Assembly: GCA_016932895.1 (NCBI GenBank)
Contig: JAFGCA010000294.1
Coordinates: 1 to 17,900 of the forward strand
Length of the DNA stretch: 17,900 nucleotides
DNA from: Sedimentisphaerales bacterium
Lineage (GTDB): Bacteria; Planctomycetota; Phycisphaerae; Sedimentisphaerales; SG8-4
Reading direction: 5' to 3'
Numbering within the stretch: the stretch's first letter is position 1; each line of letters opens with the position of its first letter. The notes beneath the pieces are model-generated. The model was not told the origin of the DNA. It searched no databases and worked only from the letters and a program-made list of their open reading frames with translations. Shown piece by piece: positions 1-6,149 of the stretch. A program made the position numbers and the translations under genes.

Positions 1-237
1 CGCCAGCGAGGTCTTGCCCGCCCCGGGAGGCCCGTGAAAGATCAGACTGCTCAAGCGGTCGGCCTGGAGCATCCGGCTGAGCAGCTTGCCGGGACCCAGA
101 AAATGGTCCTGCCCAACGAACTCCGCCAGCGTCGCCGGGCGCATCCGCGCCGCCAGCGGCGCCGCCGATTGCAGATGGGCCCGCTCCTGGGCGTCAAACA
201 AACTCCTGTCGGCATTGTCGTTTCGCATCCGCTCCAT
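1..237 (-). CDS. rarA: RarA/MgsA-type replication-associated recombination ATPase, N-terminal fragment
   Basis: This is the first 79 codons of an AAA+ ATPase; the gene runs off the left edge of the window. The protein begins [20 protein letters not shown], followed by a segment typical of the RarA/MgsA/WRNIP1 family ([19 protein letters not shown], then LGPGKLL). It ends in a Walker A loop, [11 protein letters not shown], at about residues 69-79. The family acts at stalled replication forks as a clamp-loader-like ATPase. The ATG at 237 is used here; a second in-frame ATG at 228 is equally possible, and neither has a strong ribosome binding site. The RuvB clamp-loader family shares Walker A, but the 'RP(A/T)L..(F)VGQ.H.LG.GK.L' spacing favours RarA. 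The rest of the gene is outside the window. Confidence 0.85.
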   Translation of the reverse strand, partial: MERMRNDNADRSLFDAQERAHLQSAAPLAARMRPATLAEFVGQDHFLGPGKLLSRMLQADRLSSLIFHGPPGAGKTSLA

Positions 238-346
238 TATACGCACGCGTGCCCCGTCCGTCGAACCTATTGTGCCACGCCCGCGCGGCCGCTGTCTGGA
301 CAGTCTTTCGGACAGCATTGTTCTCGAGCCCGAACAGCAGCTACGA

Positions 347-380
347 GTGGCAGCGTCAAGTCCGAAGGACTTGGCGATGG
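347..380 (+). repeat. REP-like palindromic element, solo copy
   Basis: GTGGCAGCGTCAAG (347-360), then a short variable part, then CTTGGCGATGG (370-380). The centre forms a hairpin, CAAGTCC-gaa-GGACTTG (357-373). The same flanks with a different but still self-complementary centre occur twice between the two permease genes (10460-10489 and inverted at 10511-10544). It resembles REP elements in size, extragenic position and hairpin form; this is an inference, since no database was searched. Confidence 0.7.
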
Positions 381-560
381 CTCCTGGCCCTGGCGGCGAC
401 CCCGCCGCGGGGCGGCTTTGTTGTAGCGATACAAGAGCCTGTATAAATATAATTGCGCCGCGTGCCCCGCCCAACCCAGGACCGCAAGGCGCCGGGGAAG
501 GCGGTACCGGCGACCCTCTCCCGACGCCGGCGTGAAAATGCAAAAAGGTGTTTTTTCCCG

Positions 561-588
561 TTGACTTCCCTCGCCGCCTCGATAGACT
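561..588 (+). promoter_or_regulatory. Sigma-70-type promoter for the first barrel gene
   Basis: TTGACT (-35, 561-566), 16 bp spacer, TAGACT (-10, 583-588). Transcription would start near 595, giving a leader of about 168 nt before the ATG at 763. The -35 is one base off consensus and the -10 matches at four of six positions. Confidence 0.55.
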
Positions 589-647
589 GCACCCATGTAT
601 CAACGGATCTGGTACAGTAGTGTTTTTTGCCTGGAGGCTCTGACAAA

Positions 648-713
648 ATGAATGCCAGGGACAAGCCAAGCCGCGTCACGCTTGGCTGTTTTTCGTATTT
701 CATACAGGTGTAG
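648..713 (+). CDS. Possible 21-aa leader peptide
   Basis: This small ORF lies in the leader of the gene at 763: ATG at 648, stop TAG at 711-713. A GGAGG sequence (633-637) sits 10 nt upstream, a strong but slightly distant ribosome binding site. The product would be [21 protein letters not shown]. Its codons run through both arms of the terminator hairpin at 664-687, so a ribosome translating it would disrupt that hairpin. The peptide has no run of one amino acid that would suggest classical amino-acid attenuation. The ORF may be fortuitous. Confidence 0.25.
   Translation: MNARDKPSRVTLGCFSYFIQV
664..694 (+). terminator. Intrinsic terminator inside the leader (attenuator candidate)
   Basis: AGCCAAGC (664-671), loop of 8, GCTTGGCT (680-687), then GTTTTTC (688-694). 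The stem is a perfect 8 bp followed by five T. It lies downstream of the promoter at 561 and upstream of the gene at 763, so it would end transcription early (RNA of about 100 nt) unless read through. The arms also match later sequence: TTGGCTT (714-720) can pair with the left arm and AAGCCA (727-732) with the right arm. Confidence 0.6.
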
Positions 714-762
714 TTGGCTTATCGGAAAGCCAGTGTGAGTGAAGTCATGGAAAGGAAGTATC

Positions 763-1353
763 ATGAAACGGTTTTTGATTTTGTCGGCTGTTGTGGCGAT
801 GGTGTTCGTCGGTACCACAAGTGCGGCCGTCCGACAGGGTGACACTGAGCTGGAGTTTCTCGGCGGCTGGCTCAGCGAGAACGGGGCGTCCCAGGGCGCG
901 GACTTCGACGCGTGGTTCCTGACGGGAGGCGTCGGCTATTTCCTGAACGACAATCTTCAGGTGCAAGCCGTGGGCATGGTGGCCCAGACCGAGACGGACA
1001 TCAGCAGCGGCCTCATCGATCCGGGCCTCGAAGTGGACGTGGACATCTACGGACTGGGCGGCAAAGCCCGATGGCACTTCATGCCCAGCAACCAGTGGGT
1101 GCCCTACATCGGCGCCCAACTTCTCTGGGTCAGCATCGAGTTGGACGTGAACGAGGACGGTGAGGGGGTCTTCACCGGCAGCGACGACGCGGACGGGACG
1201 ATGTGGGGCCCGGTCCTCGGCCTGCGCTACGAGTTGAATGAGAACAACGACTTCTTCGTCGAGTATCAGTACCACGTGTGGGAAGGGGACGTGGGCGACG
1301 TGCTGGACGACGGGAACGGCCTGTTCGTCGGTATCGTCCATCAGTTCCAGTAG
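763..1353 (+). CDS. Secreted outer-membrane beta-barrel protein, small (OmpW/OmpX-like size)
   Basis: A 196-aa protein with a clear signal peptide (MKRFLILSAVVAMVFVGTTSAA, cleavage expected after the AxA-like end near residue 22). After it come alternating polar/hydrophobic stretches typical of a barrel of about eight strands: LEFLGGWL, DAWFLTGGVGYFL, VDVDIYGLGGKARWHF, PYIGAQLLWVSI, MWGPVLGLRYEL, DFFVEYQYHV and LFVGIVHQFQ. The last strand ends FQ, so the aromatic is penultimate. The loops are rich in Asp and Glu. The start at 763 is chosen because AAGGAAG lies 6 nt upstream and the signal peptide begins there; an in-frame ATG at 739 would add eight residues before it. It is not closely related to the four barrels that follow. 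Transport or adhesion role unknown. Confidence 0.8.
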   Translation: MKRFLILSAVVAMVFVGTTSAAVRQGDTELEFLGGWLSENGASQGADFDAWFLTGGVGYFLNDNLQVQAVGMVAQTETDISSGLIDPGLEVDVDIYGLGGKARWHFMPSNQWVPYIGAQLLWVSIELDVNEDGEGVFTGSDDADGTMWGPVLGLRYELNENNDFFVEYQYHVWEGDVGDVLDDGNGLFVGIVHQFQ

Positions 1354-1407
1354 GCCTTTGGCCGCATACACGACCGAAGTTCCGACGAGGTTGCTTCTCG
1401 CCAATCA

Positions 1408-1446
1408 AGAGCCGCGCGCCTGCCCAGACGCGCGGCTCTTTCTCTG
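1408..1446 (+). terminator. Intrinsic terminator after the first barrel gene
   Basis: AGAGCCGCGCG (1408-1418), 10-nt loop, CGCGCGGCTCT (1429-1439), followed by a T-rich tail (TTTCTCT). A perfect 11-bp GC-rich stem, about 55 nt after the stop codon. Confidence 0.85.
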
Positions 1447-1735
1447 GGCCCCGACGCCCGCCCAGGGACCAATCCCGCGCCTCACGCGAGCCGATACCGC
1501 CTTTCGCCGGTTCCGCGACTATGCCCGAGGAGATGGCTTGCCCCGCCCCCGATCCCGTCCAGGGCAGGCTCTGCGCCAGGGCGGGCTCGCTTGGCCGCTG
1601 GCAATGACACATACAAATCCTCCGTGTCATTGCAAGCGAAGCGAAGCAATCTATCGTCGCACGATTCATGAAATGCGGCGCTAAGAGCCCCCCAAGACGG
1701 AGGATTATAGGTCTTAAAAAAATCTCTTTTAGAGC
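1447..1735. other. Non-coding stretch with degenerate palindromes
   Basis: No gene is supported between the terminator and the next promoter. A GC-rich degenerate segment at about 1520-1600 has inversely related GCCCCGCCCC-like and GGGCGGGC-like blocks and precedes the CATTGC repeat listed next. Together they may be one composite repetitive element. The last 60 bases are AT-rich and lead into the promoter at 1736. Confidence 0.5.
1601..1652 (+). repeat. Palindromic CATTGC / GCGAAGCAATCT repeat
   Basis: GCAATGACAC (1601-1610), 13-nt loop, GTGTCATTGC (1624-1633): a perfect 10-bp stem. It is followed by AAGCGAAGCGAAGCAATCT (1634-1652). From memory, the motif 'GTCATTGCGAGCGAAGCGAAGCAATCT' is a dispersed intergenic repeat in many unrelated bacterial genomes; this copy differs slightly. 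Only one copy is seen in this window. Confidence 0.6.
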
Positions 1736-1764
1736 TTGTGTGTCCCGGCCCAGCCGCATATACT
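1736..1764 (+). promoter_or_regulatory. Promoter for barrel paralogue 1
   Basis: TTGTGT (-35, 1736-1741), 17 bp, TATACT (-10, 1759-1764). Strong -10, weaker -35. Predicted start near 1771 leaves a leader of about 140 nt. Confidence 0.5.
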
Positions 1765-1821
1765 CCCGAATAACGGGCGGGAGAAAAAAGCCCGGAAAAA
1801 GAATAACGACACAGAGTACCG

Positions 1822-1871
1822 GTCGTTGGTTGGGTGGCGTCAGTGTGTGGCTGACGCACCCAAGGGACGAC
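1822..1871 (+). promoter_or_regulatory. Long nested stem-loop in the leader of barrel paralogue 1
   Basis: Inner stem TGGGTGGCGTCAG (1831-1843) pairs with CTGACGCACCCA (1851-1862) across a 7-nt loop, with one bulged G. An outer stem GTCGT (1822-1826) pairs with ACGAC (1867-1871), separated from the inner one by a 4x4 internal loop. An alternative partner for the outer left arm is AACGAC at 1805-1810. The structure ends about 40 nt before the ATG and has no T-run, so it is not a terminator. It could stabilise the mRNA or bind a ligand or protein. I could not match it to a known riboswitch consensus. Confidence 0.6.
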
Positions 1872-1911
1872 TGCGGAAAAAACAACGCGTTATTTTTGAA
1901 AGGGAACGGTC

Positions 1912-2778
1912 ATGGAGAAGAAACTGGGAATTCTTGGTGTGGTAGTGTTGGTGGCGATGGTGACTGGCTCGTCCGCCCTGGCCCTGGCGCCGATGGGCCC
2001 GCCCACCGCGGGACTGAATCAGGGTCAATTCAGACTCGGCGCCGAGTACGGCTACAGTGAGATGGACTTGGAATTGGACTGGGACGATGAAACCGAGACG
2101 ATCGTAGACCTCGAGTCGAACATGTTCTTCGCTACCCTGGGCTACGGCGTCATGGACAACTGGGAATTCTACGTCCAGTTGGGCGTGGCCAACGCCGAAT
2201 TCGACAAGATCGAGACCGACGACCCCAACGATCCCGGCGACGACAACATCGGTTTCGAAGGGGACTACGGATTTGCCTACGGCTTCGGCACCAAGTACAC
2301 CTTCTGGGAGCAGATGGAAGGCCTGACGTGGGGCGTTCTGTTCCAGATGAAGTGGATCAACTCCGAAGACACACTGAAAGGCAGCGACTTCGAGGAAGGC
2401 GAAGGCTATTACTTTGAGACTTGGAGTGATGACCTCGAACTCGACTATTATGAAATGCAGATTGCCGTCGGTCCCACGTGGCAAGCAATGGACGGCCTCT
2501 GCATCTATGGTGGTCCGTTCGTGCATCTCGTCAGTGGAGACCTGGACGTGGATTACAGCGAGTCCTGGGCCGTTTATGATAATCCGGAGGGGACCGGCAC
2601 GCCGATTGATGAAGGCTCCGAGAGCGGCAGTGACTCAGGTGATCTGGAAGAAGAATCCTCATTCGGTGGTTATGTCGGCGCGCAGTTTGACGTAACCGAG
2701 CAGATGCAAGTGTTTGCCGAGGTGATGTTCACGGGCGACGCCTGGGGCTTCGGCATTGGTGGTGGCTGGGTGTTCTAA
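1912..2778 (+). CDS. Acidic outer-membrane beta-barrel protein, tandem paralogue 1
   Basis: A 288-aa protein with a signal peptide (residues 1-25, ending SSALA). The mature part starts with the signature LAPMGPPTAGLNQGQFRL shared by the next genes. Predicted strands alternate with Asp/Glu-rich loops. Family landmarks seen in the paralogues are DLESNMFFATLGYG, GDYGFAYGFGTKYTFW, DLELDYYEMQIAVGPTWQA, IYGGPFVH, FGGYVGAQFDVTEQ, and a C-terminal strand ending GGGWVF, with the terminal Phe expected for BAM-dependent insertion. GGGA at 1902-1905 is 6 nt before the ATG. Its closest relative by eye is paralogue 3 (4213). It has its own promoter, leader and terminator. Substrate and role are unknown; porin-like or structural functions are both possible. 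Confidence 0.8.
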   Translation: MEKKLGILGVVVLVAMVTGSSALALAPMGPPTAGLNQGQFRLGAEYGYSEMDLELDWDDETETIVDLESNMFFATLGYGVMDNWEFYVQLGVANAEFDKIETDDPNDPGDDNIGFEGDYGFAYGFGTKYTFWEQMEGLTWGVLFQMKWINSEDTLKGSDFEEGEGYYFETWSDDLELDYYEMQIAVGPTWQAMDGLCIYGGPFVHLVSGDLDVDYSESWAVYDNPEGTGTPIDEGSESGSDSGDLEEESSFGGYVGAQFDVTEQMQVFAEVMFTGDAWGFGIGGGWVF

Positions 2779-2812
2779 GTCAACGTACATCCAGGGGAGA
2801 CAGGAATTTGAT

Positions 2813-2847
2813 GGGGCCGTGACCTTTGGGTTGCGGCCCTTTTTCTT
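2813..2847 (+). terminator. Intrinsic terminator after barrel paralogue 1
   Basis: GGGCCG (2814-2819) pairs with CGGCCC (2834-2839), with partial further pairing of TGACC with GGGTTG inside, followed by TTTTTCTT (2840-2847). It starts about 35 nt after the stop codon. The left arm (GGGGCCGTGACC) is clearly related to the terminator arm after paralogue 3. Confidence 0.85.
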
Positions 2848-2877
2848 GCGCCGGCGCGGCGAGGCGTATTTCTGTAC

Positions 2878-2906
2878 TTGACCCCGGGGGAAAACGGGCA
2901 TACAGT
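2878..2906 (+). promoter_or_regulatory. Promoter for barrel paralogue 2
   Basis: TTGACC (-35, 2878-2883), 17 bp, TACAGT (-10, 2901-2906). Optimal spacing. The leader of about 110 nt carries a long-range inverted pair CGGCCC (2939-2944) / GGGCCG (2989-2994) and a 9-bp direct repeat ACCATCGCG (2908-2916 and 2960-2968). Confidence 0.6.
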
Positions 2907-3025
2907 ACCATCGCGAGCGTGCATGGCGGATGACCCGACGGCCCGGGGATGCAAGAGGGACCATCGCGCTGGCAAGGGAATGGCTGACGGGCCGGAGAAA
3001 TGAGCTTTGAGGAAAGGCAGCGGAC

Positions 3026-3925
3026 ATGAGAAAGAAGCGGCTGCTTGTGCTTGGCAGCGTGATGGCAACGGCATTATGCGCATCGACGGCATTCGGCGGC
3101 GCCCCCCTGGGCCCGCCCGTGGCCCGGCTGGACGCGGGACAATTCCGAGCCGGCGCGGAGTACTTCTACGGCGAGATGGATCTGGACTGGGACGAGGAAC
3201 CCGACGCGATCGGCGGAGACGTCGAGGACCTTACCACGAGCGTGGTCTTCGGCCATCTGGCCTACGGCCTGACGCCTCGCTGGCAAGCCAGCGTTCGCCT
3301 GGGAGCCGGGTCCGCCGAATTCGATATGGAGGGCTATTCGTTGGCGCTTCCGGAAGCGGCCGGAGGCGAGCGCCTCTTTCTGTCCGACATGACCTTCGAC
3401 GGCGACTATGACCTCGCCTGGGGCTTCGCCACGAAGTACACCCTCTGGCAACAGCGAGACGACCTCTCCTGGGGCGTCATCTTCCAGATGACGTGGTTCG
3501 ACTGGGACGATCGGGTCGCAGGCTCGGTGGACCAGACGCTGGCCGGGGCGGGAGAGGAATTCACCGTCGAGGGCGACTACGCCATGGGGATCGATCTGGA
3601 TTACTATGAGATGACGGTCGCCCTGGGCCCCGCCTGGCAGGCGACGGATCGCCTCTGCCTCTACGGCGGGCCCTTTCTGCACTACGTGCGCGGGGAGATG
3701 GACGTGGATCTGGACGGGTCGTTCGCCGTGCGCGACTCCGGCGGCGGACTCGTTGACGAGGCCTCCATCTCTCTGTCCGACTCCGGCGACCTCGAGCAGA
3801 AATCGGAGTTCGGAGGCTTCGCCGGCGGGCAGCTCGACGTGAGCCAACGAATCAAGGCGTTCGTCGAGGTGACGTTCACCAGCGACACCTGGGGCATCGG
3901 CATCGGCGGCGGCTGGCGGTTCTGA
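3026..3925 (+). CDS. Acidic outer-membrane beta-barrel protein, tandem paralogue 2
   Basis: A 299-aa protein with a signal peptide (MRKKRLLVLGSVMATALC..., ending STAFG). The family start APLGPPVARLDAGQFRAGAEY follows directly. Shared landmarks are FGHLAYGL, DLAWGFATKYTLWQQ, LDYYEMTVALGPAWQATD, LYGGPFLHYV, SDSGDLEQKSEFGGFAGG and a last strand ending GIGIGGGWRF. Compared with paralogues 1 and 3 it has a longer acidic insertion after the fourth predicted strand (around residues 105-130), probably an extracellular loop. Codon use looks more GC-rich than in paralogue 1. AGGAAAGG lies about 9 nt before the ATG at 3026. It has its own promoter, but its terminator appears degraded. Confidence 0.8.
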   Translation: MRKKRLLVLGSVMATALCASTAFGGAPLGPPVARLDAGQFRAGAEYFYGEMDLDWDEEPDAIGGDVEDLTTSVVFGHLAYGLTPRWQASVRLGAGSAEFDMEGYSLALPEAAGGERLFLSDMTFDGDYDLAWGFATKYTLWQQRDDLSWGVIFQMTWFDWDDRVAGSVDQTLAGAGEEFTVEGDYAMGIDLDYYEMTVALGPAWQATDRLCLYGGPFLHYVRGEMDVDLDGSFAVRDSGGGLVDEASISLSDSGDLEQKSEFGGFAGGQLDVSQRIKAFVEVTFTSDTWGIGIGGGWRF

Positions 3926-3963
3926 TCGCCCCGAAACGAACTGGAAATGCAAAGCACCCCATC

Positions 3964-3987
3964 GGGCCGCAACCGTTCTCTCGCGGC
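3964..3987 (+). terminator. Degraded terminator remnant after barrel paralogue 2
   Basis: CGGGCCGCAACC (3963-3974) aligns by eye with the left terminator arm after paralogues 1 and 3 (GGGGCCGTGACC and GGGGCCGCTACC) and lies at the same distance, about 37 nt, from the stop codon. The right side keeps only GCGGC (3983-3987), giving a 5-bp stem with a 12-nt loop, and the following bases lack a T-run. It probably no longer terminates efficiently. Confidence 0.4.
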
Positions 3988-4116
3988 TGCGGACTCCTCT
4001 CGGGCCCCCCGGCCGACCTGTTCGTCGGAACCCGCACGACGAAAGGCACAAAACACGGGGCCGCGCACCGCTGCTGCACTGCCCTCCAAGAAACTCACCG
4101 GTGGTGACACACAGGA

Positions 4117-4146
4117 TTGACACTGATGTCGTGACATCGGTATCAT
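4117..4146 (+). promoter_or_regulatory. Promoter for barrel paralogue 3
   Basis: TTGACA (-35, consensus, 4117-4122), 18 bp spacer, TATCAT (-10, 5 of 6, 4141-4146). The strongest-looking promoter of the array. Predicted start near 4153 and a leader of about 60 nt. The spacer holds a palindrome, listed next. Confidence 0.65.
4125..4138. promoter_or_regulatory. Operator-like palindrome in the promoter spacer
   Basis: GATGTC-gt-GACATC, a perfect 6+2+6 inverted repeat lying wholly between the -35 and -10 elements. A repressor dimer bound here would block RNA polymerase. Two looser inverted repeats follow just downstream: CACT/AGTG (4150-4161) and GTGAC/GTCAC (4159-4175). No regulator gene is in the window. 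Confidence 0.45.
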
Positions 4147-4212
4147 TATCACTACGCAGTGACGCAATAGGTCACGCAACCAAAAATGTTCTTCGGATGA
4201 AAGGAACTGTGT

Positions 4213-5046
4213 ATGCAAGCGAATCAATGGCTGCGGGTAAGTAGTATCGTTTTGATGGCGGCTCTCACGTCAACGGCATTCGGCCTGGCGCCGCTGGGCC
4301 CGCCCACGGCCGGACTGAATCAAGGACAGTTCAGGCTCAGCGGGGAGTATTCCTACAGCGCTATGGACGTGGAGCTCGATCCCGCGCGTCACGCGGACGG
4401 CACGATCACGGATCTCAAATCCAACATGTTCTTCGCCAATCTGGGCTACGGCCTAATGGACAACTGGGAAGCCTACGTCCGCGTGGGAGTCGCCGACGCC
4501 GAATTCGGCAAAATCGACTGGGATGGCGATTCGGAAGACGAACGCTACGGCTTCGACGGCGACTATGGATTCGCCTATGGGTTCGGAACGAAATACACCT
4601 TCTGGCAACAGACCGACGACCTGCGCTGGGGCGCCCTGTTCCAGATGACCTGGATGGACACCGACGGCTCCGCCGACGTCGTGGAAGAGACCGGAGAGGG
4701 GACCCTGCTGCGAGATCGAGACGTGGAGCTCGATTACTATGAGATGCAGATCGCGGTGGGCCCGACCTGGCAGGCGACCGATCGCGTCGCTGTCTACGGC
4801 GGTCCCTTCCTGCACTTTCTCAGCGGGGATTTCGACGAAGAGTACAGGGGATACGGTATCGTCGACGACGCGCTCGTGCTTGTCGACGGCCCCGAGAAGC
4901 ACTCGGCCGACCTGGAGGAAGACTCCACCTTCGGCGGTTTCATCGGTGCCCAGTTCGATCTCACCGAGCAAGCGAAGGTCTTCACGGAAGTCCAGTTCAC
5001 CGGGGACGCCTGGGGCATCGGCGTCGGCGGCGGCTGGTGGTTCTGA
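4213..5046 (+). CDS. Acidic outer-membrane beta-barrel protein, tandem paralogue 3
   Basis: A 277-aa protein, the shortest of the four. The signal peptide spans about residues 1-24 (ending STAFG), followed by LAPLGPPTAGLNQGQFRLSG. It shares long near-identical stretches with paralogue 1, such as SNMFFANLGYGLMDNWE, GDYGFAYGFGTKYTFW, ELDYYEMQIAVGPTWQA and FTGDAWGIGVGGGW, so this pair is the most recent duplication or is kept similar by conversion. Differences concentrate in the acidic loops (around residues 95-110, 150-165 and 215-235). It ends GGGWWF with a terminal Phe. The mature part has no cysteine. AAGGAA is about 6 nt upstream of the ATG. Promoter, operator-like site and terminator are its own. 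Confidence 0.8.
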   Translation: MQANQWLRVSSIVLMAALTSTAFGLAPLGPPTAGLNQGQFRLSGEYSYSAMDVELDPARHADGTITDLKSNMFFANLGYGLMDNWEAYVRVGVADAEFGKIDWDGDSEDERYGFDGDYGFAYGFGTKYTFWQQTDDLRWGALFQMTWMDTDGSADVVEETGEGTLLRDRDVELDYYEMQIAVGPTWQATDRVAVYGGPFLHFLSGDFDEEYRGYGIVDDALVLVDGPEKHSADLEEDSTFGGFIGAQFDLTEQAKVFTEVQFTGDAWGIGVGGGWWF

Positions 5047-5085
5047 TCCGACCGGCAGGGACTGCACACAGAAAACGTCCTACGG

Positions 5086-5117
5086 GGCCGCTACCTTACG
5101 GTGGCGGCCTCTTCTTT
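5086..5117 (+). terminator. Intrinsic terminator after barrel paralogue 3
   Basis: GGCCGCTACC (5086-5095), loop TTAC, GGTGGCGGCC (5100-5109), then TCTTCTTT (5110-5117). A 10-bp stem with one G-T pair, about 37 nt after the stop codon. Confidence 0.85.
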
Positions 5118-5156
5118 ATGGCCCCCTTCCTTACTGCAGGATTCCCCGAAATGCAC

Positions 5157-5186
5157 TTGACGCCGTGCGCCTGGCGGGGCTACACT
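5157..5186 (+). promoter_or_regulatory. Promoter for barrel paralogue 4
   Basis: TTGACG (-35, 5157-5162), 18 bp, TACACT (-10, 5181-5186). Predicted start near 5193, leader of about 60 nt. Confidence 0.55.
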
Positions 5187-5252
5187 TGTCCTGGTACTAC
5201 GATGTGTCGAGTGGGCCTATCGAACAGGGTTGATTGACGAAAGGAGCTGGAA

Positions 5253-6116
5253 ATGAGAATGAATCAGTTACTTCTGGTTGGAGCTGTCCTGGCCACGGCG
5301 ATCCTCGGGTCGACCGCCTTCGGCGGGGCGCCCATCGGTCCGCCCATGGCCCTGATGGGTGAGGGACAGTGGGGTATCGGTATCGAGTTTGGCATGGAGG
5401 AGATGGACCTGAGCGCCGCGGGGACCCTCACAGAAACGTCGGGGCTGTTCTCAGACGCTTCCGACGAGCTTTTCGATGTTGAGGACCTGGAAAGCAACAT
5501 GATCTTCGGGAACCTGGCGTACGGGGTCTGCGACAACTGGGACGTCTACCTGCGGCTGGGCGCGGCCAACGCCGAGGATGACGTCCGGACCGGCCCGGGC
5601 GAAACGCCGCTGACCTTCGACGGCAGCTATGGCTTTGCCTGGGGCGTCGGCAGCCGGGCCACGTTCTGCCGCTCGGGCGCCTGGAGCTTCGGCGGTGTCC
5701 TGCAGGTAACCTGGGTCGATCCGGGAGACGACAGTTACAGCGGGTCGGGAGACCGGGACGGGCTGCCCTCGACGTGGGCGGGAGACATCGATATGGACTA
5801 CTGGCAGACCCAGGTGGGTTTGGCCGCCATCTACCAGGTGGATCTATGGAGCGTCTGGGTCGGGCCGTTTCTGCAGTTCGTCGACGGGGACCTGGACGTG
5901 AGCGAGAATTGGGAGGAAGTAGGTGGCATTAACAGCGGCACCATCGATGCCTCCATGGACTTGAAGCAGGAGTCGGAGTTCGGCGTGCTCTTCGGCGCCA
6001 GCTACGACATCTCGACCGAATGGAACCTGTGGGTCGAAGGGCAATGGTCCGACGACTCATGGCTGTTCGGCATCGGCGCGCTGCTCAAGCCCGAGGACCT
6101 CTTCTCGGGGATGTAA
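5253..6116 (+). CDS. Outer-membrane beta-barrel protein, tandem paralogue 4 (divergent)
   Basis: A 287-aa protein. The signal peptide (ending STAFG) and following GAPIGPPMALMGEGQW place it in the same family, as do DLESNMIFGNLAYGV, FDGSYGFAWGVGSR, MDYWQTQVGLAAIYQ, VWVGPFLQFVDGDLDV and KQESEFGVLFGASYDIS. It is the most divergent copy. Many Tyr/Gly positions conserved among the other three are changed, it carries two mature-part cysteines (VCDNW, FCRSG), and it does not end on an aromatic strand: after LFGIGALL it continues KPEDLFSGM. This may mean a displaced or altered BAM recognition signal. AAGGAG is 6 nt before the ATG, the best ribosome binding site of the array. Function unknown. Confidence 0.8.
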   Translation: MRMNQLLLVGAVLATAILGSTAFGGAPIGPPMALMGEGQWGIGIEFGMEEMDLSAAGTLTETSGLFSDASDELFDVEDLESNMIFGNLAYGVCDNWDVYLRLGAANAEDDVRTGPGETPLTFDGSYGFAWGVGSRATFCRSGAWSFGGVLQVTWVDPGDDSYSGSGDRDGLPSTWAGDIDMDYWQTQVGLAAIYQVDLWSVWVGPFLQFVDGDLDVSENWEEVGGINSGTIDASMDLKQESEFGVLFGASYDISTEWNLWVEGQWSDDSWLFGIGALLKPEDLFSGM

Positions 6117-6149
6117 GCACACGCGAGCAGGACCCGGATGAAAGACCAG

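Larger units (their letters stand above)
238..762. other. Long intergenic region between rarA and the first barrel gene
   Basis: No protein gene is supported here apart from a possible leader peptide (listed separately). The left half is GC-rich with small palindromes: a REP-like element at 347-380 and a CCCCG/CGGGG hairpin at 400-412. An AT-rich island at about 440-455 could hold -10 elements in either direction. On the plus strand TTGTTG (418-423) and TATAAA (442-447) lie 18 bp apart. On the minus strand TTGGGC (474-469) and TATATT (451-446) lie 17 bp apart and could serve rarA. These two are weak calls. The right half is the promoter and leader of the gene at 763. Confidence 0.5.

Noticed and set aside
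267..596. Minus-strand frames of about 110 codons in the region before the first barrel gene
   Set aside because: They are Arg/Gly/Pro-rich, have no ribosome binding site or domain, and cross the REP element and the promoter.
739..762. Upstream in-frame ATG of the first barrel gene
   Set aside because: It would place eight polar residues before the signal peptide, and the AAGGAAG site is correctly spaced only for the ATG at 763.
1801..1885. Cyclic-di-GMP (GEMM) riboswitch in the leader of barrel paralogue 1
   Set aside because: CACAGAGTACC and GGGACGACTGCGG loosely recall the GEMM core, but the conserved GCAAACC and GGACGCAAAGCC segments are not present and the stems do not fit.
3074..4123. 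A 349-codon minus-strand frame opposite barrel paralogue 2
   Set aside because: Mirror frame; the plus-strand gene has a signal peptide, family motifs, a ribosome binding site and a promoter.
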